Positions 11,516-21,962 of a DNA stretch of 31,974 nt are shown piece by piece. The position numbers were made by a program, and so were the translations under genes. The stretch's first letter is position 1. Each line of letters begins with the position of its first letter. The notes below the pieces were generated by a model. It was not told the DNA's origin. It worked only from the letters and a program-made list of their open reading frames with translations, and did no database searches. The stretch covers positions 1 to 31,974 of the forward strand of contig JBNGIO010005148.1 of the NCBI GenBank assembly GCA_049999805.1. The letters are read 5' to 3'. The stretch is from Folioceros fuciformis (lineage: Eukaryota; Anthocerotophyta; Anthocerotopsida; Anthocerotales).

Positions 11516-11688
11516 ATGGCAATAATACTCTTTTCATTTGGCCTCATCAAGTGACACAATGAATCTTCCACCTAATGGCAATGATACACTTTTCATTTTG
11601 CCTCATCAAGTGATACAATGAATCTTCCACCTGATGGCAATCATACTCTTTTATTTGGCCTCATCAAGTGACACAATGCATCTTGCAC
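11516..11688. repeat. Tandem repeat, 59 bp x 3
   Basis: The unit ATGGCAATNATAC ... TCATCAAGTGACACAATG ... begins at 11,516, 11,575 and 11,634. Copies differ at a few positions and by a 2-bp gap in the third. Confidence 0.85.
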
Positions 11689-13032
11689 AATGATATCGCA
11701 GCCGAGCAATGCGGCTAGGCTCTTAATGTGCCCACAGCTCCGTGTGTGTGAGATTTTATGGAAACTGAAAGTTGAGGTTCCGAAGATAGCCTAGTCATGG
11801 GTAGAATGCCAATAACCTCCGTTACTAGTTGAGGAATAAAAATCAAGGCAGGAAAAAACAAGTGTACTTATGCAGTAACAATAACAATACAGTAACAATA
11901 CGACAACCTCGGTTATTGGTGTGATATTCTATAAGACGCTAGGCTTGCTTGCCCTTTGTTACAAGCACTAATCAGCCCCCACCCCGTAATCATGACACAT
12001 CATTAGCCAATGCTTTGTTAAGCATAAAGGGTTGTATGGTTTCGCAATGGACACCCACGCGCTGTTTGAATAGGAATACATTTTGTAACTTACATTTTTT
12101 TATTATTCTTGAATATATGGATGAGATGCTTAGACTATAATTTTCATTTGCACCTAGCACACATAGCTCTCCAACTACTTGGAGTTTTACATGGTATCAT
12201 AGTGATGAAAATCACTAGTCACTAAGCAATGTACTACACCTAACAAAACAGAGACTTTTCAGCCCGTCCAACATGTATTCACTCTATACACCTAGCCATG
12301 TTGAAATCCTCGCTTCGCCGCCTCTAGAACATCACTAGCCAGATGTGGGCACCTAAAATGTAGATGCCATCAAGGATGGCTCCTGCATCCTATGCCCAGC
12401 AAGGAATCCTTGCCTACATCCACCCCTTAGATCTAGGTAGCGACATACCAAGGCCTAGACTAGTAACATGGCACATCTACCTACACCCACTTAGGCTAGC
12501 CTGCGACCCCACTTGGTGGCCTAGGATGGAAGTAATCTGTTGACGTTTCCACTTGCACTCTATGATGCCACCACGTGAACAATAGATTAGGAAACACCTT
12601 CGTCACCAAGCTACAGATCAAGCCAAGGATGGCAAGCAACTTAGCTTTCACAGTTCTTGCACCGTCACTTAAGGATGTTACCTCGTTGGGCCTAATTCCA
12701 ATGTTGCAGCCTGATTATTTTGAGCACCACAGTGGCACCAATTCTCTTGGATTCTAGGTCTTGGCCTTCTACCCCCGTGAGGCAGAGCGCTAGGGGCTTC
12801 GCCCTTGAAGTCCTCCGCCTCTTAGCCACTCAACACACGAAGGGTCATGTCGCGCAAACCCCTGCAACTGGGGTTAGTACGCGCAAACCCACACCCAATC
12901 AACCCTTGCAAGTGCCACCAGGACACCCCTCAATGGCCCACGTGGGATATGCCAGACTATGACCACAACTTACATCTCATCTATAGATCACCTAATACAG
13001 CAATTCAACTTGTTGTAAAAAGATCTTATAGT
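11689..13032. other. Intergenic DNA without a recognisable gene
   Basis: No domain, splice-coherent gene or RNA gene is visible. At about 12,189 the bases TGGTATCATAGTG follow ...TTTTACA. This resembles a decayed initiator-Met primer site after an LTR end and could mark an old copia 5' end, but no gag can be read after it. Confidence 0.4.
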
Positions 13033-13415
13033 TGTTAAGCATGATTAATGTTGAGATTAATTAGTGCTAATCCAGCTTATTGAGTTTGTACTAATTAGTG
13101 GTAAGAGTGATTAAGGTTATGATTAATATATATATATAGCTTATTAGACTTTGCTATGTTAGGCAAAAAAAAGTATTGTAGGGTTTGGGGGTCATTTATC
13201 CCATATTGGGCACGAAATGAGAGTGCCACCCATAGGTCCATAAAAAAAGGGATGAACCCACTTAGTATTTGTAGTCTAACTCCCTCTTCACTTGTATTGT
13301 GTTGTCTTTGTAATTCCCCTTTTTTATTTGAGTTTAAGAGCCTTGTTATAGTGCTCTTATTTTTGGGATTCTGCATCTTGCTTCAACTAACTTGTTTTAA
13401 CCCCTCCTTTGAGCA
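13033..13415 (+). repeat. LTR of copia family A, copy A2 (complete, 383 bp)
   Basis: It begins TGTTAAGC and ends GAGCA, giving the usual TG...CA ends. Its first part recurs at 31,827 and its last part at 1-184, all in the same orientation. Features include an AT microsatellite near 13,122-13,137, an A8 run at 13,165-13,172, and a stretch CCCATATTGGG before the probable transcription start. The sequence before it is not purine-rich, so it is not a 3' LTR. Confidence 0.85.
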
Positions 13416-13430
13416 TGGCGGGGGTGACAT
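13416..13430 (+). other. Putative primer-binding site of family A (copy A2)
   Basis: TGGCGGGGGTGACAT directly abuts the LTR's terminal CA. It is identical to the site after copy A1 while nearby bases have diverged, which suggests past constraint. The primer tRNA is unknown. Confidence 0.5.
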
Positions 13431-13447
13431 CTCAACAATAGTAGCCA

Positions 13448-13960
13448 TGGCCAGTAGTAGCTCTTCATGCTCCACTGGCTCAGCAACTGTGTTCACCAAC
13501 CACATCAAGGAAAAGGATGCTCCACTGGCTCAGCAACTGTGTTCACCGACCACATCAAGGAAAAGGACCAGTTCAATGGCCAACACTACCCGGTTTGGCA
13601 TATTTGAATGAAGTCTGTCTTAATCGGCCAGGGCGTTTGGAAGCTTGTTGATGGCACTCTTCCTAAGAACAACCCTGTAGCCTCTCCACCCCCTCAGCAA
13701 CTGACATTGAAAGATGGGAATACCTGAATGGGATAGTTATAGCTCTCCTTATTGGTGGCCTTGATTCAAGCTTGGTACCGAGTGTTAAGTTTCTCACAGA
13801 GGCACCCTCCATTTGGGATCAGTTGTCAAATACATACAACGTCAACAACGTGTTGACATTGTACAGCACGAGAGTTTTGACATTTGAGAGGACAATTGGC
13901 TTCTCTCGGCTCCACCATGTTTGAGACAGACGCAACTGCTCAGCTCTTGATGAGCCTTCC
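13448..13960 (+). pseudogene. Broken copia gag (element A2)
   Basis: The ATG at 13,448 reads MASSSSSCSTGSATVFTNHI then KEKD. After a duplicated 50 bp the original frame resumes as QFNGQHYPVW and GQGVWKLVDGTLPKN, the usual start of copia gag (a DUF4219/UBN2-type capsid region). Defects are a 50-bp tandem duplication that shifts the frame, a TGA in place of a Trp or similar codon soon after, further stops near 13,730, and an end at LLMSLPPS where the sequence jumps to RNase H. No zinc knuckle remains. Confidence 0.75.
13470..13569 (+). repeat. 50-bp tandem duplication inside gag
   Basis: The unit GCTCCACTGGCTCAGCAACT ... AAGGAAAAGGAT/C appears twice in a row with two base differences. Fifty is not a multiple of three, so the duplication itself shifts the gag frame. 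Confidence 0.9.
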
Positions 13961-13984
13961 ACCGTCTCCCAATTTATGGAGTCT

Positions 13985-14275
13985 CCTGGAAGAGCGCACT
14001 GGGCAATGGTGAAAAGGATGATCCGTTACTTCAAGGGAAACCTAACCTATGGGTTAGCATATTGAAGTGGACAAACATGCAATGTGACACTTATCTGGTT
14101 CACAGACGCCGATTGGGCATCTGATCCAGACTCGAGGAAGAGTCTCAGTGCACACTATTTCCTCCTATCTTCAGCTGCTGTGAACTAGAGCTGCAAAAAG
14201 TAGACCTCCATGTGCCTCTATTCCATCGAGGCCAAATATAGGTTGCTAACCGATGCCTCAAAGGAGGTAGAGTGG
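13985..14275 (+). pseudogene. Copia RNase H fragment (element A2)
   Basis: Readable as HWAMVKRMIRYFKGNLTYGL, WFTDADWASDPDSRKSLSA and EAKYRLLTDASKEVEW. These correspond to the RNase H part of copia pol, with the first catalytic Asp in DADWA and the Glu in the EAxY motif. Internal stops follow LAY and AVN. It is joined directly to gag, so about 3 kb of coding sequence was lost. Confidence 0.8.
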
Positions 14276-14914
14276 GAATTTGGAATTTTGGATTTTGCAA
14301 AATTGTGTGACAGTCCGAAAATAGGGTCAAATCGACGATTTTGTTTCGGACCGGAGTGCTTTTTGGACCAGGTCTGTTGTGACACTGGACCGAGACCATC
14401 TCCAAGAACTCGGAATACAACTTGGATTGGGCTGTGCTTCGACCGGACCCGGAGCTAAGTTGCTCGCCAGAGCAAGCTCCGTACATCACCCTCCAAACTT
14501 CGGTCAGGGAGTGAACACGACGTCTCCAACACACATGATAGATGTCCGAGATTCGTCACGGTTCTCGAGCAAAGAATGAGCTAGGTGAGCTTAGAAGACC
14601 GAGCGGCGGTGGAGTCCGAGGAAGGAATGACACAACGATGGAGCAACGTTGTGGATCATGAGCTTTGAAAAAATCTCTTCTTCATCGCTGCGGAGATGCT
14701 TGCTAGGGGATGCTATGTTGTGCGACGAAAAGCTAAGCTGGGCCAAGAGCTCCAAGCAAGGATAGGCACCTATGACTGTGAGTTGCAGTAGCACTGGCAA
14801 GGGTGGAGATGCAGGAGATCTTGGAGCAGCAGCAGGTGGACGGGGCTGGGCCTATTGCGTCTCTCTCCACTGGCAGAGGGAGCCAAAAGCCGCCGAAAGA
14901 AAGAGCAAGAGAGC
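14276..14914. other. Unrecognised spacer between elements
   Basis: GC-balanced DNA with short ORFs on both strands (the longest about 129 codons, largely shadowing the RNase H fragment). I see no LTR end, domain or RNA gene. The 3' LTRs expected for element A2 (plus strand) and for the outer minus-strand element are both absent, so this may be a recombination scar. Confidence 0.4.
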
Positions 14915-16374
14915 AAGAGAGGTCTGCTTCTTGCAGCTCCAGTTAACAGTTCCAGATGCCAACAGAAAACAATAAGCTGAAAGGCTCTTCCTGGTGTCGA
15001 CATCAGATGCCCAATCGGCATCAGCAAGAGAGATAAGTTCAAGTCTATTGCTCCCACTACTTGTGTACTGCAGTCCATAAGATGTTGTGCCCTTCATATA
15101 GCGATAGATCCATTTAACAGCTGCCCAATGTTGCTTGCTAGGTGACTTCAAGAACTTGGACACAATAGACATAGCATAGCTAATATCTGGTCTAGTCCAG
15201 TTCGAAAGGTAGATCAAACAGCCAACTAACTGCCTTTGCATAAGAGATGGCCTGCATGTCTTCTAACTCACGAGCATTATGAGGAAACATATCAGCTGTT
15301 AACCTTTCCCCCACTGCAGAGGGAGTTGCTACAGGTTTAGCACCATCCAGGTGAAAACGCTTGAGAATTTCTTTTAAATATTTCGTCTGATGCAAGACAA
15401 TCTGACCATGCGCCTTGTGTCTCAGGATCTGTATACCCAAGCAAAACTACAGAATACCCTGGTCGGTCATCTCAAATTCTTGGCGTAACATGTCCTTTAC
15501 CTTGTCAAGCTGGCCAATGCTGTTACTCAAAAGCACACAGTCGTCAACATATAAGGCGAGTATAACGAATAGAGAGCCATCAGCCAGGTAAAACACGTTA
15601 ATGTCTGCAGGCGATTGAATGAATCCAAGCTTGCACAAATACTTCATTATTCGTTTGTACCATGCATGTGGAGACTGCTTTAAGAGCATATATCGTCTTT
15701 AATAGCTTACAGACTTTCTTTGATGTTTTGGGACTAATGTATCCTTGTGGCTGTTCCATGTAGAGAGTCTCCTCAAGTTCCCCGTGCAAAAACGCAGTGC
15801 ACACATCCATTTGTTGTACCTCCAAGTCAAACTCAGCTGCCATTGTGAGCAATATGCGGACTGAAGGAGGTTTAACAACTGGTGAAAAAGTATCATAATA
15901 GTCTATGCCGGGAATTTGGTTGAATCCTCTAGCCACCAATCTTGATTTATAGCGGGCAATAGTCCCGTCTGCTTTGCGCTTGGTCTTAAATACCCATTTA
16001 CAGCTAATGGGCTTCCTATCTTCAGGTAAGTCGACCAACTCCAAAGTTTTGCTTTTAATGAGTGAGGCATACTCATCGTCAATGGATTTGCGCCAGTGAG
16101 GGCCATCAGGACCATTAATATCTTCATCATAAGTCTTGGGATCAGGCCGAACCTCAAGTACAGAGAAGTCTGTGACATGTGCTTGTGATCCTCGCCTGAA
16201 GTCTATAGATTGATATGGGGGCTCAGCCTATTGCACACGTGTTCGTCTGTCCCTCGTAGGGTAACGAGATTTGGCAGCAACGTTTGGTTCGGTTGCTCCC
16301 ACTTCTGGGATAGCAGGCAAGTCCTCATCAGTAAAATCATCCTCCAGCAATGAGCCAGTGGAATTAGACTGTGC
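14915..16374 (-). pseudogene. Outer element: reverse transcriptase and partial RNase H
   Basis: Starts in the linker (EDDFTDEDLPAIPE; RYPTRDRRTR), then DDEYASLIKSKTLELVDLPE and CKWVFKTKRKADGTIARYKS, the usual RVT_2 opening. The polymerase motif YVDD is at 15,551-15,540 (LALYVDDCVLLS). RNase H has LADADWASDVDTRKSLSAYC, then breaks after CKKQTSLAL, so the last part and the 3' LTR are gone. Defects are a frameshift just after KTIYALK near 15,690, an in-frame TAG near 15,455 (after DQGIL), and another frameshift near 15,240. Confidence 0.85.
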
Positions 16375-16623
16375 TATAGATCAGGCTAGGATTGAATGCT
16401 TAGAAGAGATTGAACTCAAAGATGATGTTATTGAGCGCACGCTCCTCTTAAAGAAGGAGGTGGCGGTTGGCCGCGTCCCATCGTGGGGACAACAGTTGGT
16501 TTTTAGGGTACGATGTTTAGTCGCGCCCCTTACATTTGGGTCACGTCGTTTTATGTGACGGTTCGTTAATTAAATTTCTTATTGCCTATGTAATGACTAC
16601 TTAAATAGCTCCTATTTTCTATA
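16375..16623 (-). repeat. Inner element 3' LTR (249 bp)
   Basis: On the minus strand it begins TATAG and ends CTATA, a perfect short inverted repeat. It is the partner of 22,611-22,859. The boundary on the interior side is fixed by the adjoining polypurine tract, and on the outer side by the target duplication. Confidence 0.9.
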
Positions 16624-16632
16624 CTCCCACTT
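16624..16632 (-). other. Inner element polypurine tract
   Basis: AAGTGGGAG on the minus strand lies immediately upstream of the 3' LTR. It is the normal place and composition for the plus-strand DNA primer of a copia element. Confidence 0.8.
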
Positions 16633-17211
16633 AGGCTATGCATAGGTAATGTATTTATGCCCAACCCGACTCGATTACTTGCTGCATTTACTCCTATTTC
16701 CACGAAGTCACCTGCTAGGGTTTAGTCGGCGCTTCCGGTAACCCTCAAGAAGGACGGGTACTTGGCATCGGCGGCACTGCTCCAGTTGGTGCTGCTGGTA
16801 GTGTTTGCGCTCCAGGAAACAGCGCTCGATGTGTGTCGGATCTGCCAAGTTGTGCTCCCTGGAAGCTAAGCTTGAGGCGGCGTATTCCCGGTGGCGGCAT
16901 GCACATGGCTACCCACAGCTGGTTGAGGACGCTCCCTTCTGATACTTGCCGAATTGCTTTGACAGGATTATGTATGCTGGAAACGATTTCTCGGAGGAAG
17001 GCCGGTTGATCTTGCGCTATGGTGAGTATGCTACGCCTTGAGCTCCCATTGATTCCAGAGTACTTGTTGTCTTGATCTACACTGTGTAATCGTCTGTATG
17101 CAGAGCCTTGGTACAAATGTTCTACAGTGATGCCTTAGCATCGGTTTCAAGGATGGAAGCATGCAGGTTTAGGTTGTATGGTTGACACTGCCTAGTGGGT
17201 TACAAGAATTT
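16633..17211 (-). other. Inner element 3' region with an unassigned ORF
   Basis: About 580 bp separate the RNase H stop from the polypurine tract. A 123-codon ORF (17,116-16,745, starting MYQGSAYRRL) lies within. It has no transmembrane segment or motif I recognise, and its Pro/Ala-rich tail looks like chance coding. Some plant copia lineages carry an extra 3' ORF, but nothing here resembles an envelope protein. Confidence 0.4.
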
Positions 17212-19106
17212 CTATGTGTCAGGCATTTCTATAAGGCCCATGGCCTTGCAAAACTTGTCATGCTTATCCTTAGGGAGAGCTTTTGTCAGGATATCTGCTA
17301 CATTCTCCCTTGTAGGACAATACTGCAAGATTGCGTTTCCATCACTAATCACCTGCCTGATAAAGTGATGCTTTATGTCAATGTGTTTATTGCAGGAGTG
17401 CATGACAGGGTTGTGAGCTAACGCGATTGCCGATTGGTTGTCACACAGTTGAAGTCTTGGCACAGTTTGGTCTTCTCCCAATGAGGACAAGAGTGATCTT
17501 GTGTACACCACGTCCTGTGTTGCTGTAGCCGTTGCAGCATACTCTGCCTCTGTAGAGGAGAGGGCAACAATATGTTGCTTTTTGCTGTATTTGGATATGA
17601 TAGTTGAGTTGTACTCATCCTTTCCCAGAAGTAGGCAGTTGGCGGATATCGACTTCCTGGTGTCACTATCTGCAGCCCAATCGGCGTCCAAGAAACATGT
17701 AAGTAGCAGCCTCTCTGGCCGCTTCCTGTATAGGAGACCAAGTGTTGGTGTTCCTTTTAAATACCGCATTATTCTTTGGACGGCTGCCCAGTGGGGGCTT
17801 CCATAATTTGTAAGGAATTGGGTAGTGGCTCCCACTGCATGGGACAACTCTGGCCTAGTCCAGTTTCTGCAGTAGATGAGTGTGCAGACTGCAGATTTGT
17901 ATGGAACTAACTCCATCTTTTGCCTCTCTTCTTCTGACTTAGGACATTGGTCCAGTGTTAGTTTAGCACCTACAGCTAGAGGGGTTGCTACAGGCTTACA
18001 GTATTGCATCCTGAACTTACTTAGGACTCGCTTAATAAATTATGTTTGATGGATAAAGATTGTATGTTGTGCTAGGTTCTGGACGATTTGTACACCTAGG
18101 AAATATGTTAGTTGACCTATGTCAGTCATACTAAACTCAAATGTCAAGATATTTTTGACCTTTTCCATGAGTGCAGAGTTACTGGCGATGATGACTGCAT
18201 CATCAACATATAGAGCCAGGTATACAACCCCGTTTAAGTCGTACAGTTTATAGACATTGTTGTCAGAGTCACTCTGTAGGAATCCAAAGTCCTTGAGGTA
18301 TTGGTCAATACGATTGTACCAGGCCCTTGGTGACTGCTTCAAGCCATATATAATCTTTATGAGTCTGCACACCTTGTTCGGATATTTTGTACCTTCGAAC
18401 CCCTTGGGCTGCCGCATGAAGATGGTTTCTTGTAAGGTACCATTTAAAAATGTTGTCTTCACGTCCATGTGATGCATTTTATAGTCATGTTGTGCAGCTA
18501 TGGCCAGCAAGGTTCCAACAGAAGTGGCTCTGACTACAGGAGAGAAGGTCTCGTTGTAGTCCAGGCCTTCTACCTGACTATATCCCCGAGCAACAAGGCG
18601 TGCCTTGTACCTAGCAATTGAGCCATCTTGGGCTAACTTTTTTTAAACAGCCATTTGCATGTTACAACCTTGCGGCCCACAGGTAAGTCTACTAGTTCCC
18701 AAGTTTTGTTGTCTATTAAGGACTGATATTCCGAATGAATGGCTGTTTTCCATTTTTCAGCTTCATGTGAGTTAACTGCCTCCTTGTAAGACTGTGGTTC
18801 TCCTAAGTCCAGTGCTTCTCCTTGGTCCTCTACCAAAAATGAACTATATGTTAAGGGAGGTGTATGCCGCTCATCAGGTGACGCTGTATGCCTCCTTGCA
18901 CTTCTTCTTACAGGTTCTTCAGGTACATGTACCTCTATATAGGGCATCGTACTGTCTTCCACTTGTGCTAAACCACTGTCGCTACTTGTGTGTTCAGGGT
19001 CACCAACATCATTGTTTTCCATATTTTGGACATTAAGAACTCGACTTGGCACATCATCATCAGGGAAGTAGCTAAGTTCCTCAACATGTGTGTCTTGTAA
19101 GCCCGG
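17212..19106 (-). pseudogene. Inner element reverse transcriptase and RNase H
   Basis: Linker, then EYQSLIDNKTWELVDLPVG and CKWLFKK, frameshift in an A7 run near 18,645, then ARYKARLVARGYSQVEGLDY, GLKQSPRAWYNRIDQYL and YVDD at 18,210-18,199. A TAA near 18,039 interrupts after IHQT. RNase H is complete (FLDADWAADSDTRKSIS, SSTEAEYAA, CDNQSAIALAHNP, IDIKHHFIRQ) and ends ADILTKALPKDKHDKFCKAM before a stop at 17,212. These are the catalytic Asp and Glu motifs of copia RT/RNase H. Two visible lesions make it a pseudogene although the RNase H frame (17,212-18,009) is intact. Confidence 0.9.
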
Positions 19107-20150
19107 CTAACCTATGGCTGGACTAGAGGCTACAACATGTGGACTGGATGACTGTCCAGCTATCTGAGGAGTTGCTTCTTGTTCAGGTGATTGTTCATAT
19201 GTATCTGTGTCATCTGAATGACTACTAGACGCTTGTGTGCTCAGTGGGGCCAGCTGTGGTGGTTCAAGCAATGCAAGTTCATTAAAGAGCACACTTCAAG
19301 CATGCGTAGTGGTGCGAGTATCAAGATCATAGATTTTGTACCCCTTGATACCTTCAGTATAGCCAACGAACACATATTTTTGAGCTTTATAATCCAGCTT
19401 GACTCGTTGGTCCTCTACCGAGTGAGCATAGGCTAGAGCGCCAAAGACTCTGAGATGATTAATACGGGGCTTATGTGATGTCCACCTTTCATATGGAGTA
19501 GCACCACTGAAGGCCTTTGTTGGAAGGCGCATTTTTATATAATTTGCAATTGCAACAGCTTCTGCCCAATATCCCCTGGACAAGCCGGATACCTTGAGCA
19601 AGGATTTTGCAGCTTGTTGCAGATGCTTGTTGTTAACTTCCGCCAGCGGGTTTTGTGCTGAGGTATAAGGGATAGTTATTTGGCGAGCAATGCCAAGTGA
19701 ACGACAATAGCTGTCGAACTCTTCTGAGCAATACTCGCCTCCACCATCACTCCGTAAGGTTTTCACCAATTTTCCTGTCTACCTTTGTCCAAAAGTCACG
19801 TACTCCTGGAAGAAGCCTAGTGTTTGACTCTTGTTTTTGATGAAGTAGGTGATGGTGTACCGACTCCAATCGTCCACGAAGGATAATATATATTTGGCTC
19901 CTCCAAGAGATGTAGTGGACATGGGGCCACATAAATCAGAGTGCACCACCTCGAGCAGCTTGGTAGCCCTGGTTGGGTTAGAGTCGTAGAATGGTAGCTG
20001 CTGATGTTTTCCAAAACCACATGCCTCACAGAACTGTTTTTTCAATAGACTTGAGCAAGAATTTTTCACGATAAAGTGTGTTATTTGCCACCATAGCTTT
20101 GATCTTGTCAAAGTTAGCATGCCCTAGTCTATAGTGCCATAGCATCGACT
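19107..20150 (-). pseudogene. Inner element integrase
   Basis: The zinc-binding region is split by a frameshift: YRLGHANFDKIK in one frame, FCEACGFGKHQQ in the next. The catalytic core has VVHSDLCGPM (first Asp), LRSDGGGEY (second Asp) and NPLAEVNN (Glu; copia normally has NGVAERKN). The GKxL-type C-terminal part is LDYKAQKYVFVGYTEGIKGY. A TAG at 19,781-19,779 replaces a Gln usually found in QTG, at the same codon as in the outer element. A second TAG follows TTTHA near 19,293. Confidence 0.85.
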
Positions 20151-20640
20151 ACTGATCCCTCAAGGCTGCTTGACTTACTTGTACAGTTGGTGGTGGCAGC
20201 CCAAACTTGGAGGTAAAATCTAAAGCATACAAGTCATTTATGGGCTTACCTATAGCTAGTGTCTTAGACTTATATTGAGGGTCAGTGATGAGACTGTCAA
20301 GGTCTATGAATGTTATGGCTAGGCCATGCTGTTTCTGGAATTTACTAACTGACACTAAATTTTTGACCATTACAGGTACGTGAAAGACATCCATCAGGTT
20401 GATGGTGCTCCTGCTTATTAGTAACACGAGCACTGTGCCCACTCCAGCTATAGTAAGGCCTCTATCATCCCCTAAGAGAACCTCCTACCCATGTGGCATT
20501 TTTGTATAGTGCAGAAAAGATTGCTGATTGCGGCAAATATGTGTTGACGCACATGAATCCAGGTACCACACATCATTGACTTGTGCTGTAGCAACCATAA
20601 ATACTGCAAGTATGGTGTTCTTTCTCTGCATCAGGTTGCT
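20151..20640 (-). pseudogene. Inner element protease and pre-integrase region
   Basis: VWYLDSCASTHICRNQQSF marks the active site of the copia aspartic protease, but the DSG triad reads DSC, so Gly is replaced by Cys. A stop follows MPHG near 20,490. Downstream GVGTVLVLLISRSTINLMDV and HVPVMVKNLVSVSKFQKQHG are typical for the second half of the protease domain. Confidence 0.8.
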
Positions 20641-21882
20641 TTCTACTGCAGGTGCAACCCGACGAGGCTCATTTGCCTTCTTTTTCCGACATTCGGATTC
20701 AAAATGACCTGGTATTAAACACCAGTTGCAAGGGCCCTTCTTTTTAGAAGGAGCAGCCCCTAGACACTTCTTAGTTATAGAACTTTTGGTGTTAGTCCAA
20801 GGTTGCCGAGGTGGTGGCCTTCTAGGGCCTCTCTACGTGTAGAGAACCATGTTTGAGGCCTCTCCTTTGTGGGAGGTGCCACCTCGAATTGCATTCCTTG
20901 TTGCCTCTTCCTCGAGAAGGGCACCAACCAGGACAGATAGCATCACAGCTGGGGTCTGGCTTGCAGGAGTTGAATTTTGTACTATTTGAAGCGTTGAACT
21001 GTAGCTGCTCACAAAAGTCCTGTAACTTTCAGGCAGGGAAAGAAGTAAGGCGATTGCAGCTTGCATTTCTGATGTTGTTGTTCCGCTGGATGTCAATTTG
21101 GATCAAAGTGTCCTGAATTTGGTGACATGAGCCTCAATGGTGTCTGATTCCTTCATTTTGCAGGTGTAGAAGGATCAAGTAGCAGTCACCATTGAAGTAC
21201 CATTTACTACCTGGTAAGCTTGGGTTAATGCATCCCAGACGTCCTTGGTTGTAGCTGCATCTCGGGTGTAATCCATCATCGATCCATCTAGTGCAGCTTG
21301 GATCACACCAAGGGCTTGCAAATCCTTTTTGTTCCAACCGTCTTTTTCTGCTTGAGTTGCAGCAATTGCAGGTTTTGGCTGTGCACTAGTTACAACCTCC
21401 CACAGGTCATGCTCTCTAAGGATGGTTTTGACTCGGAGAGCCTAGATGTCGAACTAGGTACCTGAGAACCTATCGTTTTCCTTAAACTCAATTTTTAGAT
21501 TGTGTACTGTGGTATTGTGATTTATTGTACCAGCTGCTTGGCCTTGTGCCATGTTGTGCACAACTTGTGCCACTAACGCAGCTCGGGTAGCTTGGGCAAG
21601 TTGTGGAGCCCTAGTGGCTGCTTGCTGATGTTTGGCGGCTTGATGTAGTTGTGCTAGGTGTAGGTGGGCATCTATCAAGGCTTGGGGAATACCAGGTCCA
21701 CTTGTCTGACCTGTTTCCTCAATAACAGGTTCCTAAAACAGGAAGAGAGGGTCAACATGTATAGGTACATCAGGGTTTGGTCCCTCCTCTGGAGAGCCTC
21801 TCCCTCGCCTAGTGCCTCCTGCTCGACCACTTCCTCTGCCACGGCCTGGTTGGTTATGAGACCCACGACCTCTGCCGAACAT
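20641..21882 (-). pseudogene. Inner element gag
   Basis: The ATG at 21,882 opens an Arg/Gly-rich N-terminus (MFGRGRGSHNQPGRGRGSGR and on), which could bind RNA. The capsid-like region follows: FKENDRFSGT, LREHDLWEVV, VWDALTQAYQVVNGTS, AIALLLSLPESYRTFVSSY and LVGALLEEEATR. The zinc knuckle CNWCLIPGHFESEC is at 20,730-20,689 with correct C-x2-C-x4-H-x4-C spacing. Four or more in-frame stops (for example after PLFLF near 21,735 and after LYT at 20,833) break the frame. The RG-rich head before the capsid is unusual for copia gag. Confidence 0.82.
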
Positions 21883-21962
21883 CAGTACACCCTCGTGTGG
21901 TCACCTTGCAGCCATCACTTCTGCCCTTGGCTAGAGGTACATTCAAGAAAAGACTCCAGCTT

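Larger units (their letters stand above)
13033..14275 (+). mobile_element. Copia element A2, internally deleted remnant
   Basis: The order is a 383-bp 5' LTR, a primer-site candidate, a 32-bp leader, a broken gag, then directly the second half of RNase H. Protease, integrase and reverse transcriptase are missing. No 3' LTR follows. This is a deletion derivative and cannot code for its own movement. The gag start codon sits unusually close to the LTR. Confidence 0.8.

Noticed and set aside
1-13415. One giant family-A element whose two LTRs (1-184 and 13,033-13,415) enclose, and so capture, the CBE1 gene
   Set aside because: Both LTRs are followed by the same primer-site sequence, and 13,033 is not preceded by a polypurine tract, so both are 5' LTRs of separate elements.
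14145-14534. 129-codon minus-strand ORF
   Set aside because: It mostly overlaps the plus-strand RNase H remnant in antisense, and the remainder has no recognisable domain.
16745-17116. Envelope-like gene in the inner element
   Set aside because: No signal peptide, transmembrane segment or coiled coil is visible.
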